Part shown: positions 37,229 through 45,823 of the stretch, piece after piece
Layout: the number at the start of each line of letters is the position of its first letter
How positions within the stretch are numbered: position 1 is the first letter of the stretch
Source: Streptomyces geranii
GTDB lineage: Bacteria; Actinomycetota; Actinomycetes; Streptomycetales; Streptomycetaceae
DNA: 64,000 nucleotides
Direction of reading: 5' to 3'
Assembly (NCBI RefSeq): GCF_002954775.1
Contig: NZ_PJME01000004.1
Span: 186,001 to 250,000, forward strand
Position numbers and translations under genes: made by a program
Notes under the pieces: model-generated
The model's database searches: none
What the model saw: the letters and a program-made list of their open reading frames with translations, nothing else
Told to the model about the DNA's origin: nothing

Positions 37229-38026
37229 ATGAGCGTCTTACCCATCGGGACAGCTGGAGCAAGGGGCGGTGCGGCGGGCGGTGCGAGCGGGCGGCTCGGT
37301 GGCAAGGTCGCCCTGGTCACCGGCGCGAGCCGTGGCATCGGCGCGGCCATCGCCCGCCGCCTGGCCCGTGAGGGCGCGGCCGTCGCCCTCACCTACAACT
37401 CGTCCCCCGGGCACGCCGAGAAAGTCGTCGCCGAGATCGTCGCCGACGGCGGCCGGGCGGTGGCGCTCGCGGCCGACGCGGCGGACGCGGAGGCCGTCCG
37501 CGCCTCGGTCCTCGGCACCGTGGCGGCCTTCGGCCGCCTGGACATCCTGGTGAACAACGCCGGAGGCGGCACCCTGGGCCCGATCGGGGAACTCACCGTC
37601 GACGACTTCGACCACGCCGTCGCCGTGAACATCCGCTCGGTGTGGGTGGCGTCCCAGGAGGCGCTGCGGCACATGGGGGACGGCGGCCGGATCATCTCGA
37701 TCGGCAGCGTCTTCGCCGACCGGATGCCGATCCCGAACGGTACGCCGTACTCCCTCACGAAGGCCGCCATCGGCGGTTTCACCAGGGCACTGGCCCGGGA
37801 GCTGGGGCCGAGGGCGATCACGGTGAACAACGTCCAGCCCGGCCCGGTGGCGACCGACGGCAACCCGGCCGACGGCGAACTGGCCGGTCTGATGACGGGA
37901 CTGACCCCGGCGGGCCGCTACGCGTCGCCGGAGGAGCTGACCGGCCTGATCGTCTACCTGGCCGGCCCCGAGTCGGCCTTCGTGACGGGCGCGACGATCA
38001 ACATCGACGGCGGCTACACCGTCTGA
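37229..38026 (+). CDS. Short-chain dehydrogenase/reductase (classical SDR)
   Basis: A classical SDR of 265 residues. The coenzyme motif TGASRGIGAAIARRLA lies near residues 31-46, NNAGGGTLG near 109, the catalytic Ser in ISIGSV, and YSLTK near 171-175. The C-terminal GATINIDGGYTV is typical. The substrate is unknown. It begins one base after the NmrA stop, so the pair is cotranscribed. Codon 4 is TTA (37238-37240), a bldA-dependent codon, in an N-terminal extension of about 20 residues not seen in most SDRs; if translation starts further in, the codon would not matter. Confidence 0.92.
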   Translation: MSVLPIGTAGARGGAAGGASGRLGGKVALVTGASRGIGAAIARRLAREGAAVALTYNSSPGHAEKVVAEIVADGGRAVALAADAADAEAVRASVLGTVAAFGRLDILVNNAGGGTLGPIGELTVDDFDHAVAVNIRSVWVASQEALRHMGDGGRIISIGSVFADRMPIPNGTPYSLTKAAIGGFTRALARELGPRAITVNNVQPGPVATDGNPADGELAGLMTGLTPAGRYASPEELTGLIVYLAGPESAFVTGATINIDGGYTV

Positions 38027-38056
38027 GGCGGGGGTGGAGGGGAACGTACGAGGGTG

Positions 38057-38091
38057 TTCGATGAAGTGTCAACCACGTCTAGACTCCCCGC
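38057..38091 (+). promoter_or_regulatory. Leaderless promoter of the MarR gene
   Basis: A perfect streptomycete -10 box, TAGACT, lies at 38080-38085, and TTCGAT at 38057-38062 is a plausible -35 with a 17-base spacer. The MarR ATG starts six bases after the -10 box, so transcription should begin at or next to the start codon. The spacer contains GTGTCAACC, a partial match to the O1-O3 operator half-site, consistent with autoregulation. Confidence 0.6.
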
Positions 38092-38559
38092 ATGGGAGAG
38101 ACCGCGCGGTGGCTGACGCCGGAGGAACAGCACGCTTGGCGGAGCTTCATCAGGCTGCAGGAGCGGCTCGGCGGCCGGCTGGCCCGGCTGCTGCAGACGG
38201 ACTCCGGACTGTCGGGCGCCGACTTCGCGGTGCTGGTGCATCTGACGGACGTACCCGACGGGCGCCAGCGCTACCAGGACTTGGGCCGCGCGCTGGAGTG
38301 GGAGAAGAGCAGGATGTCCCACCACATCGCGAGGATGGCCGGACGGGGACTGGTCGTACGCGAGGAGTGCGCGGAGGACGCGCGCGGCGCGTTCGTGGTG
38401 ATCACGGACGCGGGCCGGGCGGCCATAGAGGCCGCCGCGCCCCGCCATGTCGAGGCCGTACGCGAACTCTTCCTCGACCATGTCACACCGGCGGAACTGC
38501 GCGTCCTGGCCCAGCTCTCCGAACGAGTCGTGAGCAAACTGGACGACGACCGCCCCTGA
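38092..38559 (+). CDS. MarR family transcriptional regulator
   Basis: A winged-helix MarR protein of 155 residues. The recognition region reads LGRALEWEKSRMSHHIARMAGRGLVVREECAEDARGAFV, matching the MarR helix-turn-helix and wing; flanking helices form the dimer interface. No cysteine is placed to act as an obvious redox switch. Family members bind short palindromes and release them on binding phenolic or electrophilic ligands. Its gene lies in the middle of the O1-O3 sites, and it is the only regulator there, so it is the best candidate repressor of the oxidoreductase, NmrA-SDR and LLM genes. The mRNA is probably leaderless. Confidence 0.92.
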   Translation: MGETARWLTPEEQHAWRSFIRLQERLGGRLARLLQTDSGLSGADFAVLVHLTDVPDGRQRYQDLGRALEWEKSRMSHHIARMAGRGLVVREECAEDARGAFVVITDAGRAAIEAAAPRHVEAVRELFLDHVTPAELRVLAQLSERVVSKLDDDRP

Positions 38560-38652
38560 GCGGCGGCGGCGCCGTCGTCGGCCGGACAGGCGGCGGAAGA
38601 CAGCGGAAAGGCAACGGAATAGGTGGCACGCCTTGCACGTTGCCGAGTAATA

Positions 38653-38668
38653 AGTTGATACATCAACC
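38653..38668. promoter_or_regulatory. MarR-type operator O3
   Basis: AGTTGATACATCAACC differs from O1 at two of 16 positions. It lies 18 bases before the LLM gene start and overlaps AT-rich sequence (TAATAAG) that probably includes the -10 element, with TTGCAC at 38633-38638 as a possible -35. Confidence 0.75.
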
Positions 38669-38686
38669 TCTTGGAGGCTGGGAGCG

Positions 38687-39778
38687 ATGCAGTTCGGCAT
38701 CTTCACGGTCGGCGATGTGAGCACCGACCCGGCCACGGGCCGCACACCGACCGAGCACGAGCGGATCAAGGCGATGGTCACCATCGCGCGGAAGGCCGAA
38801 GAGGTCGGACTGGACGTCTTCGCCACCGGTGAGCACCACAACCGGCCGTTCGTCCCGTCGTCCCCGACGACGATGCTGGGCTGGATCGCCGCGCGCACGG
38901 AGCGGATCGTCCTCTCCACGGCCACCACGCTGATCACCACCAACGACCCGGTGAAGATCGCCGAGGACTACGCGATGCTCCAGCACCTCGCCGACGGCCG
39001 CGTCGACCTCACGATGGGACGCGGCAACACCGGCCCCGTCTACCCCTGGTTCGGCAAGGACATCCGCCAGGGCATCAACCTCGCCGTGGAGAACTACGCG
39101 CTCCTGCACCGCCTTTGGCGCGAGGACGTCGTCGACTGGGAGGGGAGGTTCCGGACACCGCTCCAGTCGTTCACCTCGACACCCCGCCCGCTGGACGGCG
39201 TACCGCCCTTCGTCTGGCACGGGTCGATCCGCTCACCGGAGATAGCCGAACAGGCGGCGTACTACGGTGACGGCTTCTTCCACAACAACATCTTCTGGCC
39301 GAAGGAACACACCCAGAGAATGGTCGAGTTGTACCGCACCCGCTACGCGCACTACGGCCACGGCACCCCCGAGCAGGCCATAGTCGGCCTCGGCGGCCAG
39401 GTGTACATGCGCCACAACTCCCAGGACGCCATACGTGAGTTCCGCCCGTACTTCGACAACTCACCGGTGATGGGCGGCGGACCGTCGCTGGAGGAGTACA
39501 TGGCCGAGACCCCGCTGACCGTCGGCACCCCGGATCAGGTCATCGAGAAGACGCTCGCCTTCCGCGAGTACGCGGGCGACTACCAGCGCCAGTTGTTCAA
39601 CGTGGACGGCGGCGGAGTCCCGCTGAAGGCGGTCCTGGAGCAGATCGACCTGCTGGGCGAGGAGGTCGTCCCGGTGCTGCGCAAGGAGTTCGCCGTCGGC
39701 CGACCGACCGACGTGCCCGACGCTCCCACCCACGCCTCCCTGCGCACCGCGCGCGACGCACAGGTCGGCAGCCGCTGA
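38687..39778 (+). CDS. LLM class flavin-dependent oxidoreductase
   Basis: A bacterial luciferase-like protein of 363 residues using reduced FMN or F420. The N terminus MQFGIFTVGDVSTD, the barrel segment GEHHNRPFVPSSPTTML and the flavin-loop region DLTMGRGNTGPVYPWFG fit the family. A GGAGGCTGGGAG leader lies just before the ATG and operator O3 just before that. About 4 kb downstream is a clear paralogue sharing the segment around GRFRTPL. The substrate is unknown; regulation by the MarR protein would link it to oxidation or detoxification of aromatic or carbonyl compounds. Confidence 0.93.
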   Translation: MQFGIFTVGDVSTDPATGRTPTEHERIKAMVTIARKAEEVGLDVFATGEHHNRPFVPSSPTTMLGWIAARTERIVLSTATTLITTNDPVKIAEDYAMLQHLADGRVDLTMGRGNTGPVYPWFGKDIRQGINLAVENYALLHRLWREDVVDWEGRFRTPLQSFTSTPRPLDGVPPFVWHGSIRSPEIAEQAAYYGDGFFHNNIFWPKEHTQRMVELYRTRYAHYGHGTPEQAIVGLGGQVYMRHNSQDAIREFRPYFDNSPVMGGGPSLEEYMAETPLTVGTPDQVIEKTLAFREYAGDYQRQLFNVDGGGVPLKAVLEQIDLLGEEVVPVLRKEFAVGRPTDVPDAPTHASLRTARDAQVGSR

Positions 39779-39883
39779 GTCGACGGCCGGGCATTTGTCC
39801 AGCGGTACGGTTGTACGGTTGTCGCGACGGCAGGGATCACATTCCTCATCTGGCCGTAAGAAGGACTGGGGGAGACGTTCTCG

Positions 39884-40849
39884 ATGGGGACCGTGGTGCA
39901 CGTCCCGCAGACGCGGGACATGATCGGGGACGAGCTTTCCGGCGACGAGGCGCTCACCGCGCTGCGGCACTACGGGGGCCGCCAACTGTTCCTCGACGCG
40001 TTCGCCCGCTTCCGCTACGCCGACGGGTTCACCAACTCCCGTTCGCTCGCCTTCCAAGTGGTCGTCGGCCTGGTGCCGTTCACCATCGCGCTGGTCGGCG
40101 TGGCCACCACCGTGCACACGGAGAGCGTCGGGCGGATCATCGAACTCACCCTCGGCCGGATCGTGCCGGGTGCCAGCGCCGACCTGGTCGAGGACGCCCT
40201 GGACGCCACCGCCCGCAGCGCCGGTACCGGAGTCTGGAACGCCGTCGCCATGTGGCTGGGCCTGGCCTTCGCCGTCCTCAACCTCGCCTCCGCGATGGCC
40301 CAGGTCGAGCGGGGCGCCAACCGCATCTACGGCATCGAACGCGACCGACCCTTCCTCGCCAAGTACGGCCGCTCCCTCCTCCTCGCCCTCGCGGCGGGCA
40401 TGCCGATGGTCCTCGGCTTCCTCGTGCTGGTCGCCGGGGACGCCATCGGCAACGCGGTGGTGGAAGCCCTCGGCTGGCCCCGGGGACTGCTCGACTGGTG
40501 GCGCCCCCTCGAAGTACCCCTGGGTGCCGTACTCGCCTGGGTCGCCTCGGCGGTGATCTTCCGCTGGGCCCCGCGCAGGGACCAACCGGGCTACACCTGG
40601 CTCGCGTTCGGCTCGGCGGTACACCTGGTCCTGTGGATCACGGCCACCTGGCTGCTGGCGCTCTACGTCGCCAGGAGCGGATCGTTCGGCGCGGTGTACG
40701 GTCCGCTGACGGCGTTCGTCGCCCTGTTGCTGTGGGCGAATCTGACGGGCGTGGCGCTGTTCCTGGGCATCGCGTTCGCCGCCCAACTCGAAGCGGCCCG
40801 GGCCGGAATCACCGAGCCGGTGCAGCCGGATCCGGGCCCCGGGCCGTGA
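39884..40849 (+). CDS. YihY/BrkB family integral membrane protein
   Basis: A protein of 321 residues with six transmembrane segments. The N-terminal family region RFRYADGFTNSRSLAFQVVVGLVPF and the mid-protein AKYGRSLLLALAAGMPMVLGF are typical of YihY proteins (once misnamed ribonuclease BN). The molecular role is not established; they are inner-membrane proteins. A Pro/Gly-rich C-terminal tail is cytoplasmic. GGGGGAGA lies upstream of the ATG. It follows the LLM gene with a gap of 105 bases. Confidence 0.9.
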   Translation: MGTVVHVPQTRDMIGDELSGDEALTALRHYGGRQLFLDAFARFRYADGFTNSRSLAFQVVVGLVPFTIALVGVATTVHTESVGRIIELTLGRIVPGASADLVEDALDATARSAGTGVWNAVAMWLGLAFAVLNLASAMAQVERGANRIYGIERDRPFLAKYGRSLLLALAAGMPMVLGFLVLVAGDAIGNAVVEALGWPRGLLDWWRPLEVPLGAVLAWVASAVIFRWAPRRDQPGYTWLAFGSAVHLVLWITATWLLALYVARSGSFGAVYGPLTAFVALLLWANLTGVALFLGIAFAAQLEAARAGITEPVQPDPGPGP

Positions 40850-41004
40850 AGGTGCGTTGAGGGTCGGGGCGGATCGGCATACTGTGGGCGCCTTTGCGCG
40901 GGGGGCCGTGCACGACGGTTGGCCGTCCCAGCACCCCGAACGACCCACCAGCACCGCGCACGGCTGCCCCTCTCCTGGTCACGAACATCCCGGCGCTCCG
41001 GCCG

Positions 41005-42468
41005 TCACGCCTCCTCGCGCGCCGGTGCCGCGTACGGATGCCCGTGCCCGGAGAGCCGAGGAGGACGTCGGTCGCCCGTGAGGCGAGGGCGGAGGAGCGA
41101 CAGGACGGTGGCCGCCGCCAGCAGACCGGCGCAGACGAGACTCGCGTGTGCGAATGCCGTGCGGGGACTGCCCGTTGACCCCGTGGTCCCGTGCAGATAG
41201 CTCCCGGAGACGGCGCTCAGGGCGACGGCCGCCGCGATCCGCTGGGCCATCTGGAGGATGCCGCCCGCTACTCCGGCGGCCTCGGCCGGGGCGTGCTGGA
41301 GGACCAGGGCCTGGTTGGGGGCGATGGTGAGCCCGGCGGCGGCGCCGGACAGCAGTTGTACGGCGGCCAGTCCCAGGGGAAGCGCGGCGCGTGGCGCGGT
41401 GAGGGCGACGGCCGCGCCGCCGAGGAGGGTGAGGATGCCGAGTGCGAGACCGAGCGTGACGGTGTGCGGGCCGAGCCGGCGCACCACACGCCAGGCCACG
41501 GCCGAGGACACCCCCATGGCCACGGCCGAGGGGAGGGTGACGAGGGCGGCGGTGAGCGCGGACAGGCCGAGGCCGCTCTGCAGGAACATGGTCAGGACCA
41601 GCGTCGCGGCCAGCGAGGAGCCGAAGGAGGCCATCGCGACGGCCGTGCCGAGGGTGTAGGGGCGTGAGCGCGGCAGCGACGGATGGACCAGCGGCACCCG
41701 GCCGGATCGCATCCGTGAACGTTGCTCCAGGGCCAGGCAGCAGGCGAGTCCGACCGCGCCGCCGGCCCACAGCGCGGCCTGCGGGGCGCTGTCCGGCGTA
41801 CTGATGAAGGGCAGCATCAGGGCCAGCGTGAGCGCGCCGGTCCAGGCCAGGCCCCACCAGTCGAGGCGGCTGCGTCCGGCGGTGCGGCGCGGCGTCGGAA
41901 GCCAGCGGAACGCCAGCCAGAGGGTGACAAGGCCGCACGGTGTGTTGAGGAGCAGACACAGCCGCCACCCCGGCTCGGGGCCGAAGGCCGCGACCAGGGT
42001 GCCGCCCAGCGCCGGTCCGAGCGCCGCGGCGACGCCGCCGGTGACGGCGTACAGGCCCAGTGCGCGGGCCCGGTCCAGGCCGCGGAAGACGTCCTGGATG
42101 GTGCCGATGACCTGGGAGTTGACCAGCCCGGCCCCGGCGCCCTGCACCAGCCGGGCCGCGATCACCACGTCCGGCCGGGTCCCGGTGGCGGCGACCGCGC
42201 CGAACAGGACGAACGCCGACAGCCCCACGAGGAACAGCCATTTGCGCCCGTGCACATCGCCGAGGCTGCCGCCCGGCACCAGCATCAGGCCGAAGGTCAG
42301 CGAGTAACCGGCGACGATCCACTGCACATCGGTGGCGCCCGCGTCCAGCGACCGGCGCAGCGCCGGTACGGCGATGTTGAGGACCGACTGGTCGAGCAGG
42401 GTCGTGGCCCCGGCCGCCATGCACACCATCAGCACCCGCCGGGCGGCGCGATCTTCTCCCGGGAGCAT
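41005..42468 (-). CDS. MFS drug exporter, DHA2 (14-TM) family
   Basis: A transporter of 487 residues with about 14 transmembrane segments. The first helix region TTLLDQSVLNIAVPALRRSL and motif A after helix 2, GGSLGDVHGRKWLFLVG, are typical of DHA2 multidrug efflux pumps such as QacA and LfrA. It would export a lipophilic or cationic compound using the proton gradient. The start is uncertain between ATG 42468 and GTG 42474; neither has a clear ribosome binding site. It is divergent from an LLM oxidoreductase gene, and a TetR-like inverted repeat lies between them. Confidence 0.9.
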   Translation of the reverse strand: MLPGEDRAARRVLMVCMAAGATTLLDQSVLNIAVPALRRSLDAGATDVQWIVAGYSLTFGLMLVPGGSLGDVHGRKWLFLVGLSAFVLFGAVAATGTRPDVVIAARLVQGAGAGLVNSQVIGTIQDVFRGLDRARALGLYAVTGGVAAALGPALGGTLVAAFGPEPGWRLCLLLNTPCGLVTLWLAFRWLPTPRRTAGRSRLDWWGLAWTGALTLALMLPFISTPDSAPQAALWAGGAVGLACCLALEQRSRMRSGRVPLVHPSLPRSRPYTLGTAVAMASFGSSLAATLVLTMFLQSGLGLSALTAALVTLPSAVAMGVSSAVAWRVVRRLGPHTVTLGLALGILTLLGGAAVALTAPRAALPLGLAAVQLLSGAAAGLTIAPNQALVLQHAPAEAAGVAGGILQMAQRIAAAVALSAVSGSYLHGTTGSTGSPRTAFAHASLVCAGLLAAATVLSLLRPRLTGDRRPPRLSGHGHPYAAPAREEA

Positions 42469-42526
42469 GCGCACATGGTCACACCGGTCACCGTCTCCTG
42501 TCTCCGGTCACGGTGTCCTGTTCGCA

Positions 42527-42545
42527 GAACGGAAACACTCCGTTC
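42527..42545. promoter_or_regulatory. TetR-like inverted repeat between MFS and LLM genes
   Basis: Arms GAACGGA and TCCGTTC are perfect complements separated by AACAC, giving a 19-bp operator-like element. TTCGCAG also occurs as a direct repeat at 42521-42527 and 42543-42549. This GGA-N-TCC layout resembles sites bound by TetR-family repressors of efflux genes, but no TetR gene is adjacent. Confidence 0.6.
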
Positions 42546-42661
42546 GCAGGCGGCGAGGATTCACGCTCCCGCAATGATCAGTGCCGGGCCCGGCTGGTAG
42601 ACATGCGGAGCGTGCCGTCGCTCCCGCTCCGCCGCTCGTCGCGCTCCCACCAGGAGTTCCC

Positions 42662-43699
42662 GTGAAGTTCCTGCTGAACGACATCGTCGCCAACACCCCC
42701 GACGCCGCCACCGGCATTCGGCCCACCCAGCGTGACCGTCTCCGCTCCGTCGTCGAACGGGCTGTCCAGGCCGAGGAGTTGGGCCTAGACGCCGTGTCGG
42801 TCGGGGAGCGGCACGGTGGCTACTTCCTGTCCTCCTCACCTGCGGTCCTCCTCGCCGCCATCGCCGAACGCACCAGCAGGGTGCGGCTGTTGACGGGCGT
42901 CACCGTGCTCAGCATCCTCGACCCGGTGCGGGTCGCCGAGGAGTTCGCGACCCTCGACAACCTCTCCGACGGCCGCGTCGAACTGATCGTCTCCAAAGGC
43001 AACCACCCCGACCAGTACGGCCTGTTCGGCCTCGACGAGTCCCTCCAGTGGGACTACCTCGCCGAGAAGTACGAGCTGCTGCGCCGCCTTTGGGAGCCGG
43101 ACCCCGTCACCTGGTCGGGCCGGTTCCGCACCCCGCTGACCGGTGTCACCACCCAGCCGCGCCCCCTCCAGCCGCGCATCACCGTCTGGCACGGCAGCGC
43201 CACCAGCGAGCGTTCCACCGACCTCGCCGCCCGCCACGGCGACCCCCTGTTCACCGCCAACGGCTTTCACCGCAGGGCGCGTTACGCCCGTCTCGTCGAC
43301 CACTACCGCGAGCGCTGGGCCCACTACGGCCGGGCCCCGGAGGACGCCGTGGTCGCCGCCAGCTTCCCGAGCCTGCTGGTCGCCGACACCTCGCAGAAGG
43401 CGCTGGAACTCTTCCGCCCGGTGTGGGAGGCGTTCGCTTCGAGCCCCACGTTCAAGCACAACAAGTCCGAGATCACCACGGTGGAGGAGTTCGTCGGGGA
43501 GGGCTCGGCGCTAGTCGGAAGCCCGGCCCAGATCATTGACAAACTCGGCGAGTACCACGAGCTGTTCGGCCACGAACTGACCGGCGTTTCCGTCGAGCAC
43601 ACCCCGGCCGGCCTCAAGGAGGAGACCCTGGAACGGTTCGCCACCGAGGTCGCCCCGACGGTACGCGCGGTTCAGCCGAGCCGGGTCTGGGCCGACTGA
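42662..43699 (+). CDS. LLM class flavin-dependent oxidoreductase (second copy)
   Basis: A luciferase-like flavin oxidoreductase of 345 residues, starting VKFLLNDIVANTPDAATG (GTG at 42662, AGGAG upstream). Family features include VGERHGGYFLSSSPAVLLAAIA and SDGRVELIVSKGNHPDQYGLFG. It is a paralogue of the LLM protein at 38.7 kb: both have an RFRTPL segment followed by PRPL and a WHGS motif, with similar spacing. It is divergent from an MFS pump and followed by an OsmC gene 100 bases downstream, so the three may act together on a reactive compound (inference). Confidence 0.92.
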   Translation: MKFLLNDIVANTPDAATGIRPTQRDRLRSVVERAVQAEELGLDAVSVGERHGGYFLSSSPAVLLAAIAERTSRVRLLTGVTVLSILDPVRVAEEFATLDNLSDGRVELIVSKGNHPDQYGLFGLDESLQWDYLAEKYELLRRLWEPDPVTWSGRFRTPLTGVTTQPRPLQPRITVWHGSATSERSTDLAARHGDPLFTANGFHRRARYARLVDHYRERWAHYGRAPEDAVVAASFPSLLVADTSQKALELFRPVWEAFASSPTFKHNKSEITTVEEFVGEGSALVGSPAQIIDKLGEYHELFGHELTGVSVEHTPAGLKEETLERFATEVAPTVRAVQPSRVWAD

Positions 43700-43799
43700 G
43701 CGCCGGGCACCGACCGTGGGCGTCCCGCACAGCCGCCGCCCCTCCCCGCGCCCCCTCCCTGATGCCTGAACATCCGGCCGACCCACAGGAGTTGCAGCC

Positions 43800-44435
43800 A
43801 TGGCCGCCACCACCTCCGCCGCGCGCAGGAACGCCGCCGAAGTACCCGTCGAGGGGGAAGCCGAGCCGCTTCTCGACACCGCCCCCGATGCCCAGCCCGG
43901 ACTGCGCGAGTACCTGGAGGTCAAGCGGGCCGCCCTGCTCGCCAAGCGGGAGGCCCAGCGGACGGACCCCCTGACGGAACCACACAGGCTGCGCGCCCGT
44001 ACGAAGGCGGAGGAGCGCAGCGGCGTACGGCGTATCCGCATCCGGCACCACCAGATCCTCAGCGACTCCCCGCTGGACTTCGCCGGGTACGACCTCGGGC
44101 CCGCCTCCCCGGAGATCCAGCTCGGCGTGCTGTCCAGCTGCCTCACCCACATCTTCCTCATCCAGGCCGCCGACCTGCGGATCCCGCTGGATTCCCTGGA
44201 GGTCGAGGTCCAGGCCGACCAGGACCCGCGCGCCGGCCAGCCAGGCTTCGAAAAGGTGCCGATCCACCCCCACAACATCGCCTACACCGTGCACATCACC
44301 TCACCCGCGGGCAAGGACCGCATCCGCGAGCTGCACGAAATGGTCGAGCGCAAGTGCCCGATCTACAACCTGCTGATCAACCCGCAGTCCATCACCGGCC
44401 GGGTCGTGCTGACGGGCAGCCCGGAGGAGGTCTGA
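43800..44435 (+). CDS. OsmC family protein
   Basis: A protein of 211 residues with the OsmC fold. The core is SPEIQLGVLSSCLTHIFLIQAA, whose cysteine (near residue 112) pairs with the one in MVERKCPIYNLL (near 185), the usual two redox cysteines of thiol-dependent peroxide reductases. The first 75 residues are an extra basic, disordered-looking extension. OsmC/Ohr proteins reduce organic hydroperoxides. AGGAG lies before the ATG. It follows the second LLM gene in the same direction and could remove peroxides produced by flavin chemistry. Confidence 0.88.
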   Translation: MAATTSAARRNAAEVPVEGEAEPLLDTAPDAQPGLREYLEVKRAALLAKREAQRTDPLTEPHRLRARTKAEERSGVRRIRIRHHQILSDSPLDFAGYDLGPASPEIQLGVLSSCLTHIFLIQAADLRIPLDSLEVEVQADQDPRAGQPGFEKVPIHPHNIAYTVHITSPAGKDRIRELHEMVERKCPIYNLLINPQSITGRVVLTGSPEEV

Positions 44436-44455
44436 CGGTGCCGAACCGAGCCGGG

Positions 44456-45823
44456 TCATGACGTCGGTCGCGTCTCCTGGGCCTCCGGGGTCTCCTGAGC
44501 TTCCGGGGTCCCCGAGGTGCGCTGGGCATCCGGGGTGTTCTGCGCGGGCTTCCGCGCCAGGTGTGCGGCGACGGCCATGACGACGACGGCGGTCAGGACG
44601 ATCCCGGCGCCGACGTAGAGCGGCGAGGTGTAGCCGAGGCCCGCGGTGATGGCCAGGCCGCCGAGCCAGGCGCCGAGGGCGTTGCCGAGGTTGGACGCGG
44701 ACACATTGGCACTGGCGGCCAGCGCCGCGCCGTGGGCGTAGTCGGTGACCCGGGTGATCATGCCGGGCACACCGGCGAAGCCGAACACGCCCAGCAGGAA
44801 GGTCAGTACGACCGAGGCGGCGGGGTGGGCGGCCAGCAACCCGAACAAGGTCAGGGTCACGGTGAGCCCGAGCAGCGCGAGCACCAGGGCGCGGTCGCGG
44901 TCGTGGTCGGCAGCCCGGCCGCCGACCAGGTTCCCGACGACCAGGCCGGCGCCGTACACCATCAACAGCCAGGCGACGTCCCCGGACGAGAAGCCGCCGA
45001 CCTCGGTGAAGGTGTAGGCGAGGTAGCTGAACGCGCCGAACATCCCGCCGTAGCCGAGCGCGGTGGCCGTCAGCGTCAGCCAGACCTGCCAGGACCGGAA
45101 CGCCCGCACCTGGGCACGCAGGCTGGTGGGTGACGCCGGAGTCGGAGTCGGCGCTGACGCTGGCGCTGGCGTCGAGTCGCCGCTCTTCACCAACGGCCCG
45201 TACCCGTACCGGGACTTGGGCCCAGATGCAGCGCCGTCCGCCCGGCCAGGTACGAGGGCGGCGATCCCCGCCAGTGCGAGCACGCCGATCGCGGTGACCG
45301 CCCAGAAGGCGGCCCGCCAGCCCCAGCGCTCGCCGATCAGCGCACCGAACGGCACGCCCAGCACGTTCGCCAGTGTCAGCCCGGCGAACATGACGGCCAC
45401 CGCGCGGGACTTCTTCTCCGGTGCGACCAGGCCGCGCGCGACCAGCGAGCCGATGCCGAAGAACGAGCCGTGGCACAGTGCTGCGACGATCCGCCCGAGC
45501 AGCATCACCCGGTAGTCCGGCGCGACGGCGGACAGCAGGTTGCCGACGACGAACAGCGTGACCAGCCCGACCAGGACCCGCTTGCGGGGCAGCCGTACCG
45601 TCGCCGCCGTCAGGACGATCGCGCCGACGGCGACACTCAGCGCGTACCCGGAGATCAGCCGCCCCGCCGCCGCCTCGGACACCGCGAAACTCGCCGCCAC
45701 CTGCGGCAGCAGCCCGGCGATCAGGAACTCGGTCAGCCCGATCCCGAAACCGCCCAGTGCCAGGGCGACGAGCCCGACCGGCATTCGCCGCACGCCACCG
45801 CCGGCCGCGCTGAATTCGCTCAT
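44456..45823 (-). CDS. MFS transporter, DHA1 (AraJ/PbuE-like) family
   Basis: A transporter of 455 residues with 12 transmembrane segments. The first helix has LGGFGIGLTEFLIAGLLPQVA and the second region ISGYALSVAVGAI, typical of sugar/purine/drug efflux pumps of the DHA1 class. A low-complexity loop of Thr/Pro/Ala-rich sequence separates the two halves, and the C-terminal tail has a short repeat. ATG 45823 is supported by a GAGGG ribosome binding site; the longer frame to 46075 adds 84 residues of non-family sequence. It is divergent from the MBL gene and convergent with osmC. Confidence 0.9.
   Translation of the reverse strand: MSEFSAAGGGVRRMPVGLVALALGGFGIGLTEFLIAGLLPQVAASFAVSEAAAGRLISGYALSVAVGAIVLTAATVRLPRKRVLVGLVTLFVVGNLLSAVAPDYRVMLLGRIVAALCHGSFFGIGSLVARGLVAPEKKSRAVAVMFAGLTLANVLGVPFGALIGERWGWRAAFWAVTAIGVLALAGIAALVPGRADGAASGPKSRYGYGPLVKSGDSTPAPASAPTPTPASPTSLRAQVRAFRSWQVWLTLTATALGYGGMFGAFSYLAYTFTEVGGFSSGDVAWLLMVYGAGLVVGNLVGGRAADHDRDRALVLALLGLTVTLTLFGLLAAHPAASVVLTFLLGVFGFAGVPGMITRVTDYAHGAALAASANVSASNLGNALGAWLGGLAITAGLGYTSPLYVGAGIVLTAVVVMAVAAHLARKPAQNTPDAQRTSGTPEAQETPEAQETRPTS

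Noticed and set aside
39461..40954. Long minus-strand frame opposite the YihY and LLM genes
   Set aside because: His/Glu/Arg-rich shadow of the real coding strand; the YihY gene has membrane segments and a ribosome binding site.
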